From contig NZ_BCWV01000002.1 of assembly GCF_001894765.1 (NCBI RefSeq), positions 310,001-374,000 of the forward strand: a DNA stretch of 64,000 bases, read 5' to 3'. The first letter of the stretch is position 1. Each line of letters begins with the position of its first letter. Shown in pieces: positions 41,657-52,125 of this stretch. Source of the stretch: Rhodococcoides corynebacterioides NBRC 14404 (lineage in GTDB: Bacteria; Actinomycetota; Actinomycetes; Mycobacteriales; Mycobacteriaceae). The notes beneath the pieces were generated by a model. It saw only the letters and a list, made by a program, of their open reading frames with translations, was not told the DNA's origin and did no database searches. The translations under genes were made by a program, and so were the position numbers.

Positions 41657-42553
41657 CTACCGCCCGAGGAACGCCGCGCTCTGGGTCCGCACCAGGTCGA
41701 CCAGGCTGTCCTGCGCCAGGGTGATGTCGAGCAGATGGAGTCCCCAGGTCGCGTCGGGCACGGTCGGCAGAGCGCCCGTCACCCCGCCCTCCACATGAAG
41801 GACGTTGTCCGCGTCGCACTGGGCGCTCACGTCGGGAATCGGACCGCGCAGCGGCGCAGGGGCGGTCGATCCGAGTGCTGCCGGGTTGGTGCACACGGCA
41901 GTCGGACCGCCGTAGCGCGCGTCGGCGGGACGCGGGCGGTTGTAGGTGGAGTAGGCCACGAAGCATCCGGTGTCCCCGGGCGCGGAACACGGTGCCACGG
42001 TGCGGAAGTCGTCGGGAGTGATCGTCGCGCCGATGAGCAGTGCCGACACCAGCCGATCGCGCGCGGACGTGGTTTCGATGTCCTGCACCAGGTTCCGCAG
42101 CATCCGGGTGCCCTGCGAATGGCCGACGAGCACGACGGGTCGGTCGTCGCCCCGGTTCGCCAGGAAGTCGGCCCACGCGGCTTGAATGTCGGTGTACGCG
42201 AGGGCGAGCGCGGCATCGCGGGACGGACCGTCGAGCGTCGCCAGGCTGCGCAGCGTCAGTTGTCGGTAGGTCGGCGCCCAGACGTTGCACACGTCGTCGA
42301 ACGGTCGCGCCTGCAGAGCGGCCACGGCAGCCAGTTCGGGCGACGGCGAGCGGTCGGCGTTGACCGACTGCTGCAGCGAGGCCGTGGGGTAGACGTAGAA
42401 GCAGTCGACCGGCTTGTCGCTGCCCCCGCCGCAGGGCCCGGAATCGCCGGGGCGACAGAGCCACGTGGTGCTCGTCGGCTCGGCGGAAGCGAGAGGAGTC
42501 CACACGCCGAACAGAACGACCAGGGAAGCGAGGAGAGCGGCGAGACGCGTCAC
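41657..42553 (-). CDS. Secreted DUF3089 lipase/esterase
   Basis: The product is 298 residues from GTG 42553. A Sec signal peptide (MTRLAALLASLVVLFGVWTP, cleavage likely after ASA) precedes a DUF3089 domain: TWLCRPG, DCFYVYPTASLQ and nucleophile Ser in VLVGHSQGTRML near 146. Cysteines spread through the mature part suggest disulfides in the cell envelope or outside. It probably hydrolyses lipid esters. The leaderless -10 TACGAT lies 6 nt before the start. tRNA-Arg lies just upstream. Confidence 0.87.
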   Translation of the reverse strand: MTRLAALLASLVVLFGVWTPLASAEPTSTTWLCRPGDSGPCGGGSDKPVDCFYVYPTASLQQSVNADRSPSPELAAVAALQARPFDDVCNVWAPTYRQLTLRSLATLDGPSRDAALALAYTDIQAAWADFLANRGDDRPVVLVGHSQGTRMLRNLVQDIETTSARDRLVSALLIGATITPDDFRTVAPCSAPGDTGCFVAYSTYNRPRPADARYGGPTAVCTNPAALGSTAPAPLRGPIPDVSAQCDADNVLHVEGGVTGALPTVPDATWGLHLLDITLAQDSLVDLVRTQSAAFLGR

Positions 42554-42559
42554 CGCCGC

Positions 42560-42565
42560 ATCGTA
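42560..42565 (-). promoter_or_regulatory. Leaderless -10 element for the DUF3089 gene
   Basis: Minus-strand TACGAT lies 6 nt before the GTG at 42553 and 12 nt downstream of the tRNA 3' end. Confidence 0.4.
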
Positions 42566-42576
42566 AGCACAGAACG

Positions 42577-42652
42577 TGGTGCCCTCGGCAGGATTCGAAC
42601 CTGCGACCTACCCTTTAGGAGAGGGTTGCTCTATCCCCTGAGCTACGAGGGC
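42577..42652 (-). tRNA. tRNA-Arg (anticodon CCT)
   Basis: Read on the minus strand, a full cloverleaf is visible. The acceptor stem is GCCCTCG/CGAGGGC, the D arm contains AGCTCAGGGGATAGAGC, and the anticodon stem ACCCT/AGGGT holds loop CTCCTAA with anticodon CCT reading AGG. The T arm is GCAGGTTCGAATCCTGC. The discriminator A and an encoded CCA follow (42577-42580). AGG is a rare codon in such GC-rich genomes. Confidence 0.95.
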
Positions 42653-42698
42653 CGACCCGGCGTGCGCATCGCACTCTACCGGGTCGGCGCAGCCTCGA

Positions 42699-43868
42699 TC
42701 ATGCGCTGGGCGCGATGGCTTCGAGCTTCCGTGCCACGAGTGCGGCCTGCAGGTGGCGCATGCCGGACGGGCGCGTGGGGTCGAACCCGGTGAGGTGAGC
42801 GATGCGCTTGAGCCGGTAGTCGACGGTGTTGGTGTGCAGGTGCAACTGGCGCGCCGACCGCTGGCGGTTGAGGTCGTGGTGGATGTGGATCTCGAGGGTC
42901 TCGAGTAGTTCGGGCGAGTTGTCGAGGGGGGTGAGCACCCGCGACAGGTAGGCCCGACCCGGTCCGGGGCGGGTGAGCTGGTACTCGAGCACCAGGTCGG
43001 TCATGCGGTAGACGCCGGGCGGGCGCCGCAGCTGCTGGGCGAGGTCGAGCAGCTCGTGGACCTGATCGGACGTGGTGGGTACGTCGTTCGCCGCGCTGAC
43101 GGCGACGGTCGCGGTCACGGGGGCGTCCGCAGCGGCGGACAGGCGGGAGACCAGGGAGGACACCCACTCGTCCTCGTGCTCGCCGGGGATGAGAATGGTG
43201 CCGCCCTCGGAGCTCAGCATCGACAGCGGTGAGCGCTCGCAGGCCGTCGCCAGTTCCGCCTGAACCCGCCGCAGCTTGCGACGCGCGACGATGGGTCGGG
43301 GGAGCGAGGGATTGGACTCGTCCGCGTGCGCGCCGATCGAGACCGCGAGCACGGTGTAGCAATCGGCCAGCTCGATGCCGGACTGGCGGGCGACCGAGCG
43401 TGCGTTGTGGCCGCTGAGGAGTGCGGTGACCACGGTGTGGGCTGCCGTGTGGTGCTCGCTGGCCACGGCCTGCAGCTCGTCGACGTACGCGGCGGACGCG
43501 GCGGTGGAGATGCGATCGAAGAGTCCGACGAAGGCCTTGGCCGCCTTGGCCAGCTGCGCGGTGCCGTTGTTCGCGGCCCGTTCGGCCACCAGATCCCAGC
43601 CCATCTGGACGCCTTCGTGGTACGCCGCGAGCACCGCCCGCAGCGGGACGCCCTCGCGTGCCCACTGGGCCGCGCGGGCACCGATCTCCGCGATGTCCTG
43701 GTCGGTCGGCGCCGTGCTGTCGGCGGCCCCGACGGCGAGCGAGAGGCACGCGGCGGTCAGCTCGGTCACGTCGGCGCGCAGCGACACACCGGCCGACGTG
43801 CCACGAGAGGCGGGCGCGGGCGCGGCGGCGCGGCGGGGGGCGTTCTCCAGCGTGTTGTCGACACTCAC
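42699..43868 (-). CDS. PucR/CdaR-type helix-turn-helix regulator
   Basis: The product is 389 residues from GTG 43868. The N-terminal part (about 30-180) is a helical sensor-like region (TDQDIAEIGARAAQWAREGV); a middle GGDEF-like region follows. The C-terminal PucR HTH is at about 320-389: LLETLEIHIHHDLNRQRSAR, then LHLHTNTVDYRLKRIAHLTG. Relatives control purine, sugar-acid or lipid genes. It is divergent from the acyl-ACP desaturase and may control it through the palindromes in between. Confidence 0.88.
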   Translation of the reverse strand: MSVDNTLENAPRRAAAPAPASRGTSAGVSLRADVTELTAACLSLAVGAADSTAPTDQDIAEIGARAAQWAREGVPLRAVLAAYHEGVQMGWDLVAERAANNGTAQLAKAAKAFVGLFDRISTAASAAYVDELQAVASEHHTAAHTVVTALLSGHNARSVARQSGIELADCYTVLAVSIGAHADESNPSLPRPIVARRKLRRVQAELATACERSPLSMLSSEGGTILIPGEHEDEWVSSLVSRLSAAADAPVTATVAVSAANDVPTTSDQVHELLDLAQQLRRPPGVYRMTDLVLEYQLTRPGPGRAYLSRVLTPLDNSPELLETLEIHIHHDLNRQRSARQLHLHTNTVDYRLKRIAHLTGFDPTRPSGMRHLQAALVARKLEAIAPSA

Positions 43869-43953
43869 GTGCGGGGTTCCTTCCGTCGACCGGGATCATC
43901 GGCATCCGGGACCGGTGGCGGTCCCGACGGCCTGAAACGGGGCGTTGGTTCAG

Positions 43954-43959
43954 ATTGTA
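43954..43959 (-). promoter_or_regulatory. Candidate -10 element for the PucR-type gene
   Basis: Minus-strand TACAAT, a near-consensus -10, lies about 85 nt upstream of the GTG at 43868, implying a leader of roughly 80 nt. Confidence 0.35.
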
Positions 43960-43961
43960 GG

Positions 43962-44059
43962 GGTAATACCGGGACGGAAAGTGGTTACCGGTCGATTGGC
44001 GGGGTGGCTGTGATCGCGTCCAGCTGCCTTGCATGCGTGCTGCGATGTTTCCCAACATC
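43962..44059. promoter_or_regulatory. Palindromes in the PucR-desaturase divergent region
   Basis: The 282-bp gap holds GGTAATACC (43962-43970) and GGTTACC (43983-43989), with centres 20 bp apart on one face of the helix, and GATGTT-TCCC-AACATC (44044-44059), a perfect 6-bp inverted repeat about 92 nt before the desaturase ATG. These are candidate operators; the binding proteins are unknown. The rest of the gap shows no ORF worth reporting. Confidence 0.35.
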
Positions 44060-44150
44060 ACCGCAAGGTCTCGATCCGCGTCGTCCGGCGCTCCTAGCGT
44101 CGTGTGCCGGCGCCTGTTCCCGGCGCCGACGACAATCCGGGGGAGACGAC

Positions 44151-45101
44151 ATGCGACCGCTGTCTCAGATCGAACTGCTGCGCGAGCTCGAGCCGGTGGC
44201 CGAGGCGAATCTCGAGCGCCACCTGGACCTGGCCAAGCCGTGGAACCCGCACGACTACATCCCGTGGAGCGACGGCCGGAACTTCGCCATGCTGGGCGGG
44301 GACGACTGGTCTCCGGAGCAGTCCACCCTGTCGAAGGTGGCCAAGGCGGCGATGGTGACGAACCTGCTCACCGAGGACAACCTGCCGTCCTACCACCGCG
44401 GCCTGGCCGAGAACTTCTCGATGGACGGCGCCTGGGGCACTTGGGTGGGGCGCTGGACCGCGGAGGAGAACCGCCACGGCATCGCCATGCGCGACTACCT
44501 GGTGGTGACCCGCAGCGTCGATCCCGTCGCACTCGAGCAGGCCCGGATGGAGCACATGACGGTCGGCATCGACTCGCCGATGGAGGGCGCGAACCTGCTG
44601 CACGGCGTCGCCTACGTGACGTTCCAGGAGTTGGCGACGCGGGTGAGCCACCGCAACACCGGCAAGGCCTGCAACGATCCCATCGCGGACGCCCTCCTCG
44701 GACGCATCGCCGCCGACGAGAACCTGCACATGATCTTCTACCGGAACATGTGCGCGTCGGCGATCGAGCTCGCGCCCGATCAGACCATGAAGGCGATCGC
44801 GGACGTGGTCATGAACTTCCAGATGCCGGGGCTGAACCAGCCGGACTTCCGCCGCAACGCGGTGCTGATCGCGAAGTACGGCATCTACGACCTGCGCCAG
44901 CACCTCGACGAGGTCATCATGCCCGTGCTGCGCAAGTGGAAGCTGTTCGAGCGCACGGACTTCGGGCCCGAGGGCGAGCGTCTGCGCGAGCTGGTCGCGG
45001 ACTTCCTGGCCGACCTCGAGAAGCAGGCCGTGAAGTTCGAGGAGTCCCGCGATCGCGCGCTCGCCCGCGAACGCGAGCGCGGCGAGGTGCTGTCGGTCTG
45101 A
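44151..45101 (+). CDS. Acyl-[acyl-carrier-protein] desaturase (DesA-like)
   Basis: The product is 316 residues from ATG 44151 with GGGGGAG upstream; a much longer upstream frame is antisense to the PucR gene. The soluble di-iron desaturase fold has the iron ligands in EENRHG (105-110) and ADENLHM (about 189-195), the paired ExxH motifs of the family. It inserts a cis double bond into ACP-bound acyl chains using O2 and reduced ferredoxin, feeding unsaturated fatty acids or mycolate precursors. It is similar to mycobacterial DesA1/DesA2 in layout. Confidence 0.92.
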   Translation: MRPLSQIELLRELEPVAEANLERHLDLAKPWNPHDYIPWSDGRNFAMLGGDDWSPEQSTLSKVAKAAMVTNLLTEDNLPSYHRGLAENFSMDGAWGTWVGRWTAEENRHGIAMRDYLVVTRSVDPVALEQARMEHMTVGIDSPMEGANLLHGVAYVTFQELATRVSHRNTGKACNDPIADALLGRIAADENLHMIFYRNMCASAIELAPDQTMKAIADVVMNFQMPGLNQPDFRRNAVLIAKYGIYDLRQHLDEVIMPVLRKWKLFERTDFGPEGERLRELVADFLADLEKQAVKFEESRDRALARERERGEVLSV

Positions 45102-45114
45102 GCCGGAGCGCGAT

Positions 45115-45441
45115 CTACATCGCGACGGTCAACAGGAAGGCGACGTCCTCGACGGCCTCGACGCTGTGCCGCGCGTCGGGGACGACGAGGAGGTCGCCGG
45201 CCGACCCCTTCCAGGACTTGTCGCCGCTGCGGAGCTGCAGTTGACCGCTGAGGACCAGGACGGTCGACTCGCCGTTGAGATCGTGCTCGGCGAGCGACTG
45301 CCCGGCGGACAGACCCACCACCGTCTGACGCAGGCTGCGCTGGTGACCGCCGTACACCGTCTGCGAACTGCGGCCGCTCGTGGCGGACTGCGCGAGCTTC
45401 AGCTGCTGCCGCGCCACGGCGGTCAACGATTTCTTGTCCAT
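45115..45441 (-). CDS. Small cupin-domain protein
   Basis: The product is 108 residues. Cupin motif 1 is visible as LSAGQSLAEHDLNGESTVLV (one His and the Glu retained, the second His replaced) and motif 2 as GDLLVVPDARHSVEA with the distal His. Metal binding may be weakened by the missing His. It stands convergent to the desaturase with a 13-nt gap. Function unknown; such proteins often sense or bind small ligands. Confidence 0.82.
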   Translation of the reverse strand: MDKKSLTAVARQQLKLAQSATSGRSSQTVYGGHQRSLRQTVVGLSAGQSLAEHDLNGESTVLVLSGQLQLRSGDKSWKGSAGDLLVVPDARHSVEAVEDVAFLLTVAM

Positions 45442-45473
45442 ACCGTCCGAGTATCACGGACGGGGCGCCGCAA

Positions 45474-47565
<2,092 letters not shown>

Positions 47566-47575
47566 CCTCGGGTCG

Positions 47576-48442
47576 GTGCCGGAATTACCCGAAGTGGAGG
47601 CTCTTGCGAGCTTTCTGCGCGACCACGCCCTCGGAGCCGTGATCGGACGCATCGACGTCGCCGCTCTCAGCGTGCTCAAGACGTTCGAGCCGCCGCTCAC
47701 CGCCCTGCAGGGTCAGGACGTCACCGACGCCGCCCGGTTCGGCAAGCACCTGGGGCTGCAGGCCGGTGGACTGTGGATGATCACCCATCTCTCCCGCGGC
47801 GGGTGGCTGCGCTGGACCGACAAGCCGTCGGCGGCCGCGCCCAAGCCGGGCAAGGGCCCGCTCGCGCTGCGCGTGCACCTGTTCACCCCCGAGGGGTCGA
47901 CACCGGCGTTCGATCTGACGGAGGCGGGTACCCGGAAACGGTTGGCCGTCTGGGTGGTGCGGGATCCGAACGAGGTGCCGGGCGTCGCCCGCCTCGGACC
48001 CGACGCCCTCGCGGTGGGCGAGCCGCAGTTCGCAGATCTGCTGCGCGCCAAGAGTTCTCGGCTCAAGACCGTGCTGGTCGACCAGCAGGCGCTGGCCGGG
48101 ATCGGCAACGCGTACAGCGACGAGATCCTGCACGCCGCGCGACTGTCGCCCTTCGCGACGACCGGATCCCTCACCGACGAGGCCGTGCACGAGCTGTACG
48201 AGACCATGCGGCGCATCCTGCTCGACGCGGTCGCGCGGTCCGTGGGTCAGGACGCCGCCCGACTGAAGGGCGAGAAGCGGTCGGGGATGGCCGTGCACGC
48301 CCGGACAGGCGAGGCCTGCCCGGTGTGCGGCGACACCGTCCGCGAGGTGTCGTACGTCGACCGCTCGTTCCAGTACTGCCCGACGTGTCAGACCGGCGGC
48401 CGCATCCTGGCCGACCGCCGGCTCTCCCGCCTGGTCAAGTAG
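47576..48442 (+). CDS. Fpg/Nei-family DNA glycosylase (Rv0944-like)
   Basis: The product is 288 residues from GTG 47576. The catalytic N-terminus PELPEVEAL keeps Pro2 and Glu3; a Lys lies in ARFGKHLGL. The H2TH region has LKTVLVDQQALAGIGNAYSD, and the C-terminal zinc finger is CPVCGDTVREVSY followed by YCPTCQTGGRIL. All features of a base-excision repair glycosylase/AP lyase are present. The basic insert PSAAAPKPGKGP near 82-93 is a family variation. It ends abutting the convergent esterase gene. Confidence 0.92.
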   Translation: MPELPEVEALASFLRDHALGAVIGRIDVAALSVLKTFEPPLTALQGQDVTDAARFGKHLGLQAGGLWMITHLSRGGWLRWTDKPSAAAPKPGKGPLALRVHLFTPEGSTPAFDLTEAGTRKRLAVWVVRDPNEVPGVARLGPDALAVGEPQFADLLRAKSSRLKTVLVDQQALAGIGNAYSDEILHAARLSPFATTGSLTDEAVHELYETMRRILLDAVARSVGQDAARLKGEKRSGMAVHARTGEACPVCGDTVREVSYVDRSFQYCPTCQTGGRILADRRLSRLVK

Positions 48443-50005
48443 CTATCCGGCGGAATTGGACCGGAAGTCCTGCGACGACTCATCGGACGCCGCGTCCCAG
48501 CCGTCGAAGCCGTCCCACGCCGCACGGCGCTCGCCGAGCGGGTCGTTCTCCATCCGCGAGGTCGTGTCCAGGATGCGGGTGGCACGTCGGGGCACGTCGT
48601 ACCGCGTCCACTCCGGTCCCGGCTCACCGGTGGTCGCGAACGCGAGCCACTGACGCTGCACCTCGTCGGTGATCCGCCGCGCGCTGCCCCAGTCCCCGAG
48701 AATCGTCATCAGCTTCCCGAACCTCGAGCGGTACGCACCGAACACGGCGAGCAACTCCGACCCGTGGGTGGCGTGCAGCTTCAGCAGGTCGAACAGCCGC
48801 GGCGCGTAGTCGTAGCGGTAGACCCAGGTGGGCGCGTGCTCGGAATGTGCGTCCGCCAGGTCGAGAGACGGTCGCCAGAACGTGAAGTCGCCGCCGAAAT
48901 CGACGGCGGACAGACCCTTCGGATACCCGGGGTACTGCGCGAGGATGCGATCCTTCGCCGACGGATCGGTGGCGGCGAAGAAGGAGTCGATACGAGCCGG
49001 CTTGGTCAGGAGCGCGTCGAGGAACCGCGAGAACAGGGTGCCCTCGTGCTCGTTGCTGCCGATGATCATCGGCACGTCGTGTGCCGCACCGGACCGGTAC
49101 GCCTCCACCGGGGCGGTGGGCACGACGTCGCCGTCGACGTTGGGGCCGAAGGGAATCAGGCCCGGCGTCTCCTTCAGCACCTTGGCGTTCAGGCGGCGCG
49201 ACGCTGTCACCAGATCCTCGGCCGACGCGTTCTGCAGCACGGCGGCCGCGGTTTCGTCGGTCCCGCCGAGCAGTCCGACGAAGTCGCGGGCCCAGCCCTC
49301 GCTGCGTTCGCGGGTGGCGACCATGCCGGGTGCGGAACTCTGCGCGATCGCACGGTGGAACAGCCCGCGCGCCGACGGAGTGGCCACCAGCGTGGTGACG
49401 GCGTTGCCGCCGGCGGACTCGCCGAAGAGGGTGACGTTGTCCGGATCACCACCGAACGCGGCGATGTTGCGCTGCACCCACTCGAGGGCGGCGATCTGGT
49501 CGCGCAGCCCCAGGTTGCCCTCGAACGGCCGATCGGGCGTGGAGAACTGCCCGAAGTCGAGGTATCCGAGCGGTCCGAGTCGGTAGTTCATCGAGACGTA
49601 GACGACGTTGCCTCGCCGCACCAGCGACGACCCGTTGTACAGCGACGTCGCGGAGGTCCCCACGAGGTACGCACCGCCGTGGACGAACACCATCACCGGT
49701 CGAGGCCGGGTGGATCGCGTCGTCGGTGCCGTGACGTTGAGGGTCAGGCAGTCCTCGCTGGCCTTCTGCCCGCGCACCGGACCGACGGGGGAGCGCGCGG
49801 TGTCCTGGATCGACGCGTCGCCGTACCGGGTGGCGTCGCGGACCTCCGTCCACGGCGTCACCGGCCGGGGCGCACGGAATCGCTGCGGTCCCACCGGCGG
49901 CGCGGCGTACGGAATGCCGCGGAAGAGCGACAGCGATCCGCGCGTGAGCCCGCGAATCGGCCCGTCGGCGGTGGTCACGATGGTCTCGGTGTCTCCCTGC
50001 CCCAT
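48443..50005 (-). CDS. Type B carboxylesterase
   Basis: The product is 520 residues from ATG 50005; an in-frame ATG at 50056 is rejected because the -10 TACAGT lies between. Family signatures are FRGIPYAAPPVGPQRF, SEDCLTLNV, VFVHGGAYLVG and the nucleophile elbow TLFGESAGGNAV near residue 196; the Glu and His of the triad are expected in GSNEHEGTLF and the KLHATHGSELL region. No signal peptide, so cytosolic. It hydrolyses carboxylic esters; substrate unknown. Confidence 0.92.
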   Translation of the reverse strand: MGQGDTETIVTTADGPIRGLTRGSLSLFRGIPYAAPPVGPQRFRAPRPVTPWTEVRDATRYGDASIQDTARSPVGPVRGQKASEDCLTLNVTAPTTRSTRPRPVMVFVHGGAYLVGTSATSLYNGSSLVRRGNVVYVSMNYRLGPLGYLDFGQFSTPDRPFEGNLGLRDQIAALEWVQRNIAAFGGDPDNVTLFGESAGGNAVTTLVATPSARGLFHRAIAQSSAPGMVATRERSEGWARDFVGLLGGTDETAAAVLQNASAEDLVTASRRLNAKVLKETPGLIPFGPNVDGDVVPTAPVEAYRSGAAHDVPMIIGSNEHEGTLFSRFLDALLTKPARIDSFFAATDPSAKDRILAQYPGYPKGLSAVDFGGDFTFWRPSLDLADAHSEHAPTWVYRYDYAPRLFDLLKLHATHGSELLAVFGAYRSRFGKLMTILGDWGSARRITDEVQRQWLAFATTGEPGPEWTRYDVPRRATRILDTTSRMENDPLGERRAAWDGFDGWDAASDESSQDFRSNSAG

Positions 50006-50012
50006 TCGGCCG

Positions 50013-50037
50013 ACTGTACGTGATGCTGCGTTACATT
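50013..50037. promoter_or_regulatory. Divergent leaderless promoters of the esterase and MOSC genes
   Basis: Minus-strand TACAGT (50013-50018) lies 7 nt before the esterase ATG; plus-strand TACATT (50032-50037) lies 8 nt before the MOSC ATG. Both starts lack a ribosome site. The starts are only 40 nt apart. Confidence 0.45.
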
Positions 50038-50045
50038 CACCGGCG

Positions 50046-50618
50046 ATGACGTTCACCTATCCGCTCGAGATCGTGCAGCTGCTCGTGGCGCCGTCACACG
50101 CGTATTTCGGTCGGAGCGCGGACGGCCCCGCCGACGTGCCCACCCTCCACCCGGAGTCCGTCGAGGTCGTCGAGGGCAAGGGCATCCGGGGCGACCGGTT
50201 CTTCGGGGTTCGCGCGCACACCGAAGCCGCCGTCAGCTTCCTCGCGATCGAGGCGTGGGAGGCGGCGACCACCGCCGCGAACGGCGCGCCATGGGACGGC
50301 GCCGTGTCCGTGGCCCGACGCAACGTCGTGACGCGGGGCCTCGAGCTGGACCCGCTCCGCGGCGAGGACTTCGCGGTCGACACCGGCGACGGTCCCGTGC
50401 TCTTCCGCGGCGGGCGCCCCGCGCATCCGTGCGCGTGGATGGACCGCATGGTGGTCGACGGCACCCGCAAGGCCCTGATCGGCCGCGGCGGGCTCCGCGC
50501 CGGAGTGCTCGGCTCGGGTGTCCTGCGGGTCGGTCCGGGCGTGGTGCTCTCGCCCGTGCCGCTCGACGCCGCCCGCGCCGCCGATTCCGTGCGGCGCGCC
50601 CAGCCGCTGGGGCACTAG
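50046..50618 (+). CDS. MOSC domain-containing protein
   Basis: The product is 190 residues, a stand-alone MOSC domain: VEVVEGKGIRGDRFFG near the N-terminus, SFLAIEAWE, ARRNVVTRGLELDPLRGEDF and the conserved Cys in RPAHPCAWMDRM, followed by RGGLRAGVL. MOSC proteins bind sulfur on that Cys and deliver it to molybdenum or other cofactors (YiiM/MOCOS relatives). The gene stands alone; no molybdenum genes are adjacent. Confidence 0.9.
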   Translation: MTFTYPLEIVQLLVAPSHAYFGRSADGPADVPTLHPESVEVVEGKGIRGDRFFGVRAHTEAAVSFLAIEAWEAATTAANGAPWDGAVSVARRNVVTRGLELDPLRGEDFAVDTGDGPVLFRGGRPAHPCAWMDRMVVDGTRKALIGRGGLRAGVLGSGVLRVGPGVVLSPVPLDAARAADSVRRAQPLGH

Positions 50619-50623
50619 CGGGC

Positions 50624-52057
50624 CTACTGCTCGCGCGCCTCCTCGAGCAGCCGCAACCAGATCTCGCTGGTCGTCGGGTACGACGGGACGGCGTGCCACA
50701 GCACGTCCAGAGGAACCGCTCCCACGACGGCGACGGTGGCCGAATGCAGGATCTCGGCCACCCCCTGCCCGACGAACGTCGCGCCGATCACCGTGTCCGA
50801 CGCCCGGTCGACCACCAGCTTCGCGTGACCGGAGAAGTTGTCCTGTCGCAGCGACGAACCCGCCACCGCGATGTCGGTCTCGACGGTGCGCACGTCTCGT
50901 CCCGCCTCGCGGGCCGCCGCCTCCGTCGGCCCGATCGACGCGACCTCCGGCGTCGTGAAGACCACCTGCGGGACCTGACCGTGGTCCGCCGTCGCGCGGT
51001 GGCGTCGCGAGTCGGTCGAGCGGCCGTCCGCGCGGGCGGCGATCACGTCACCGCAGACCCGGGCCTGGTACTTGCCCATGTGGGTGAGCAGCGCGCGTCC
51101 GTTGACGTCCCCCGCGGCGTACAGCCAGTCCCCGACGGCCGTGAGCGTGTCGTCGACGGGGACGTACTCGCCGGGGGTGAGGCCGACGGTCTCCAGGCCG
51201 AGATCACCGGTGGCGGGACGACGTCCCGTGGCCACGAGGATTTCGTCGACCTCGACGGTGTCGGTGCCACCGTCGGTCTCGATCGTCACCGTGGCCGGGC
51301 CGCCGTGGACGTGGCCGTAGCCGGTGTCGCGCGCGTCGGGACGCTCGACGTGCGCGATCGACGCGCCGGTTCGAATGTCGACGCCGGCGGCAACGAGCCC
51401 CTTCGCCACGGCGGTCCCCGCGAAGCCCTCGGCGTTCCCGAGCAGCCCGCTGCGCACCACCATCGTCACCCGCGATCCCAGCGCCGCCAGCCACGTCGCC
51501 GACTCGCAGGCGACGACGCCGCCACCGAGGATCAGCACCCGGCCCGGCACCTCGTGCAGGTTGGTGGAGTCACGCGAGGTCCACGGATGCGACTCCCGGA
51601 GACCGGGAATCGGGGGAACGGCGGCGGTGGTCCCGGTGGCGAGCACGACCGCGTGCCGCGCGGTGAGCGTGCGCTCGCCCACGGTGACCGTCCTCTCGCC
51701 CGCCAGTCGGCCGTGCCCGCGCACCACGTCGATGCCGGCGCCCTCGGCCCACTCGACCTGGGACGAGTCGTCCAGACCGTGCGTGTACGAGTCGCGTCGG
51801 GCGAGCACGGCGTCCACGTCGAGCGTGCGGTCCCCGATCAGCGAGGACACTCCCGGCATGTTCCGCGCCTGGTCCAGCACCGACCCCGGCAGCAGCAGCG
51901 CCTTGCTGGGCATGCACGCCCAGTAGGAGCATTCGCCGCCCACCAGCTCGTGCTCCACGATCACGGCCGTGCGGTCCGAGTGCGCGATGGCGTACTGGGC
52001 GGCGTTCTCGCCCACCGGTCCACCGCCGAGCACGATCACGTCGTAGGTATCGGTCAT
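50624..52057 (-). CDS. Pyridine nucleotide-disulfide oxidoreductase (class I, Lpd/MerA-like)
   Basis: The product is 477 residues from ATG 52057. FAD motif VIVLGGGPVGENAA lies near 8-21, redox-active disulfide Cys43-SYWA-Cys48, the NAD(P) site LILGGGVVACESATWLAALG near 172-190, and the second FAD motif LYAAGDVNGRALLTH. The C-terminal dimer domain has HAVPSYPTTSE, where the His-x-x-P of the family supports catalysis. No 2-oxoacid dehydrogenase genes are adjacent, so it is not assigned as Lpd; a quinone, mycothione-like or metal reductase is possible. Confidence 0.9.
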   Translation of the reverse strand: MTDTYDVIVLGGGPVGENAAQYAIAHSDRTAVIVEHELVGGECSYWACMPSKALLLPGSVLDQARNMPGVSSLIGDRTLDVDAVLARRDSYTHGLDDSSQVEWAEGAGIDVVRGHGRLAGERTVTVGERTLTARHAVVLATGTTAAVPPIPGLRESHPWTSRDSTNLHEVPGRVLILGGGVVACESATWLAALGSRVTMVVRSGLLGNAEGFAGTAVAKGLVAAGVDIRTGASIAHVERPDARDTGYGHVHGGPATVTIETDGGTDTVEVDEILVATGRRPATGDLGLETVGLTPGEYVPVDDTLTAVGDWLYAAGDVNGRALLTHMGKYQARVCGDVIAARADGRSTDSRRHRATADHGQVPQVVFTTPEVASIGPTEAAAREAGRDVRTVETDIAVAGSSLRQDNFSGHAKLVVDRASDTVIGATFVGQGVAEILHSATVAVVGAVPLDVLWHAVPSYPTTSEIWLRLLEEAREQ

Positions 52058-52113
52058 GGGTGGGATCCTTCGCATCGATCGAACGGGAAGTCGGGACTGC
52101 ACGGGCACCGGTA

Positions 52114-52119
52114 TAGGTT
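52114..52119 (+). promoter_or_regulatory. Leaderless -10 element for the SDR at 52126
   Basis: TAGGTT, within TATAGGTT, lies 6 nt before the ATG at 52126. Confidence 0.45.
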
Positions 52120-52125
52120 CGCCCG

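Noticed and set aside
40270-42652. Integrated mobile element at tRNA-Arg
   Set aside because: The HNH relic and tRNA are close, but no integrase, no duplicated tRNA 3' end and no phage or plasmid gene is present.
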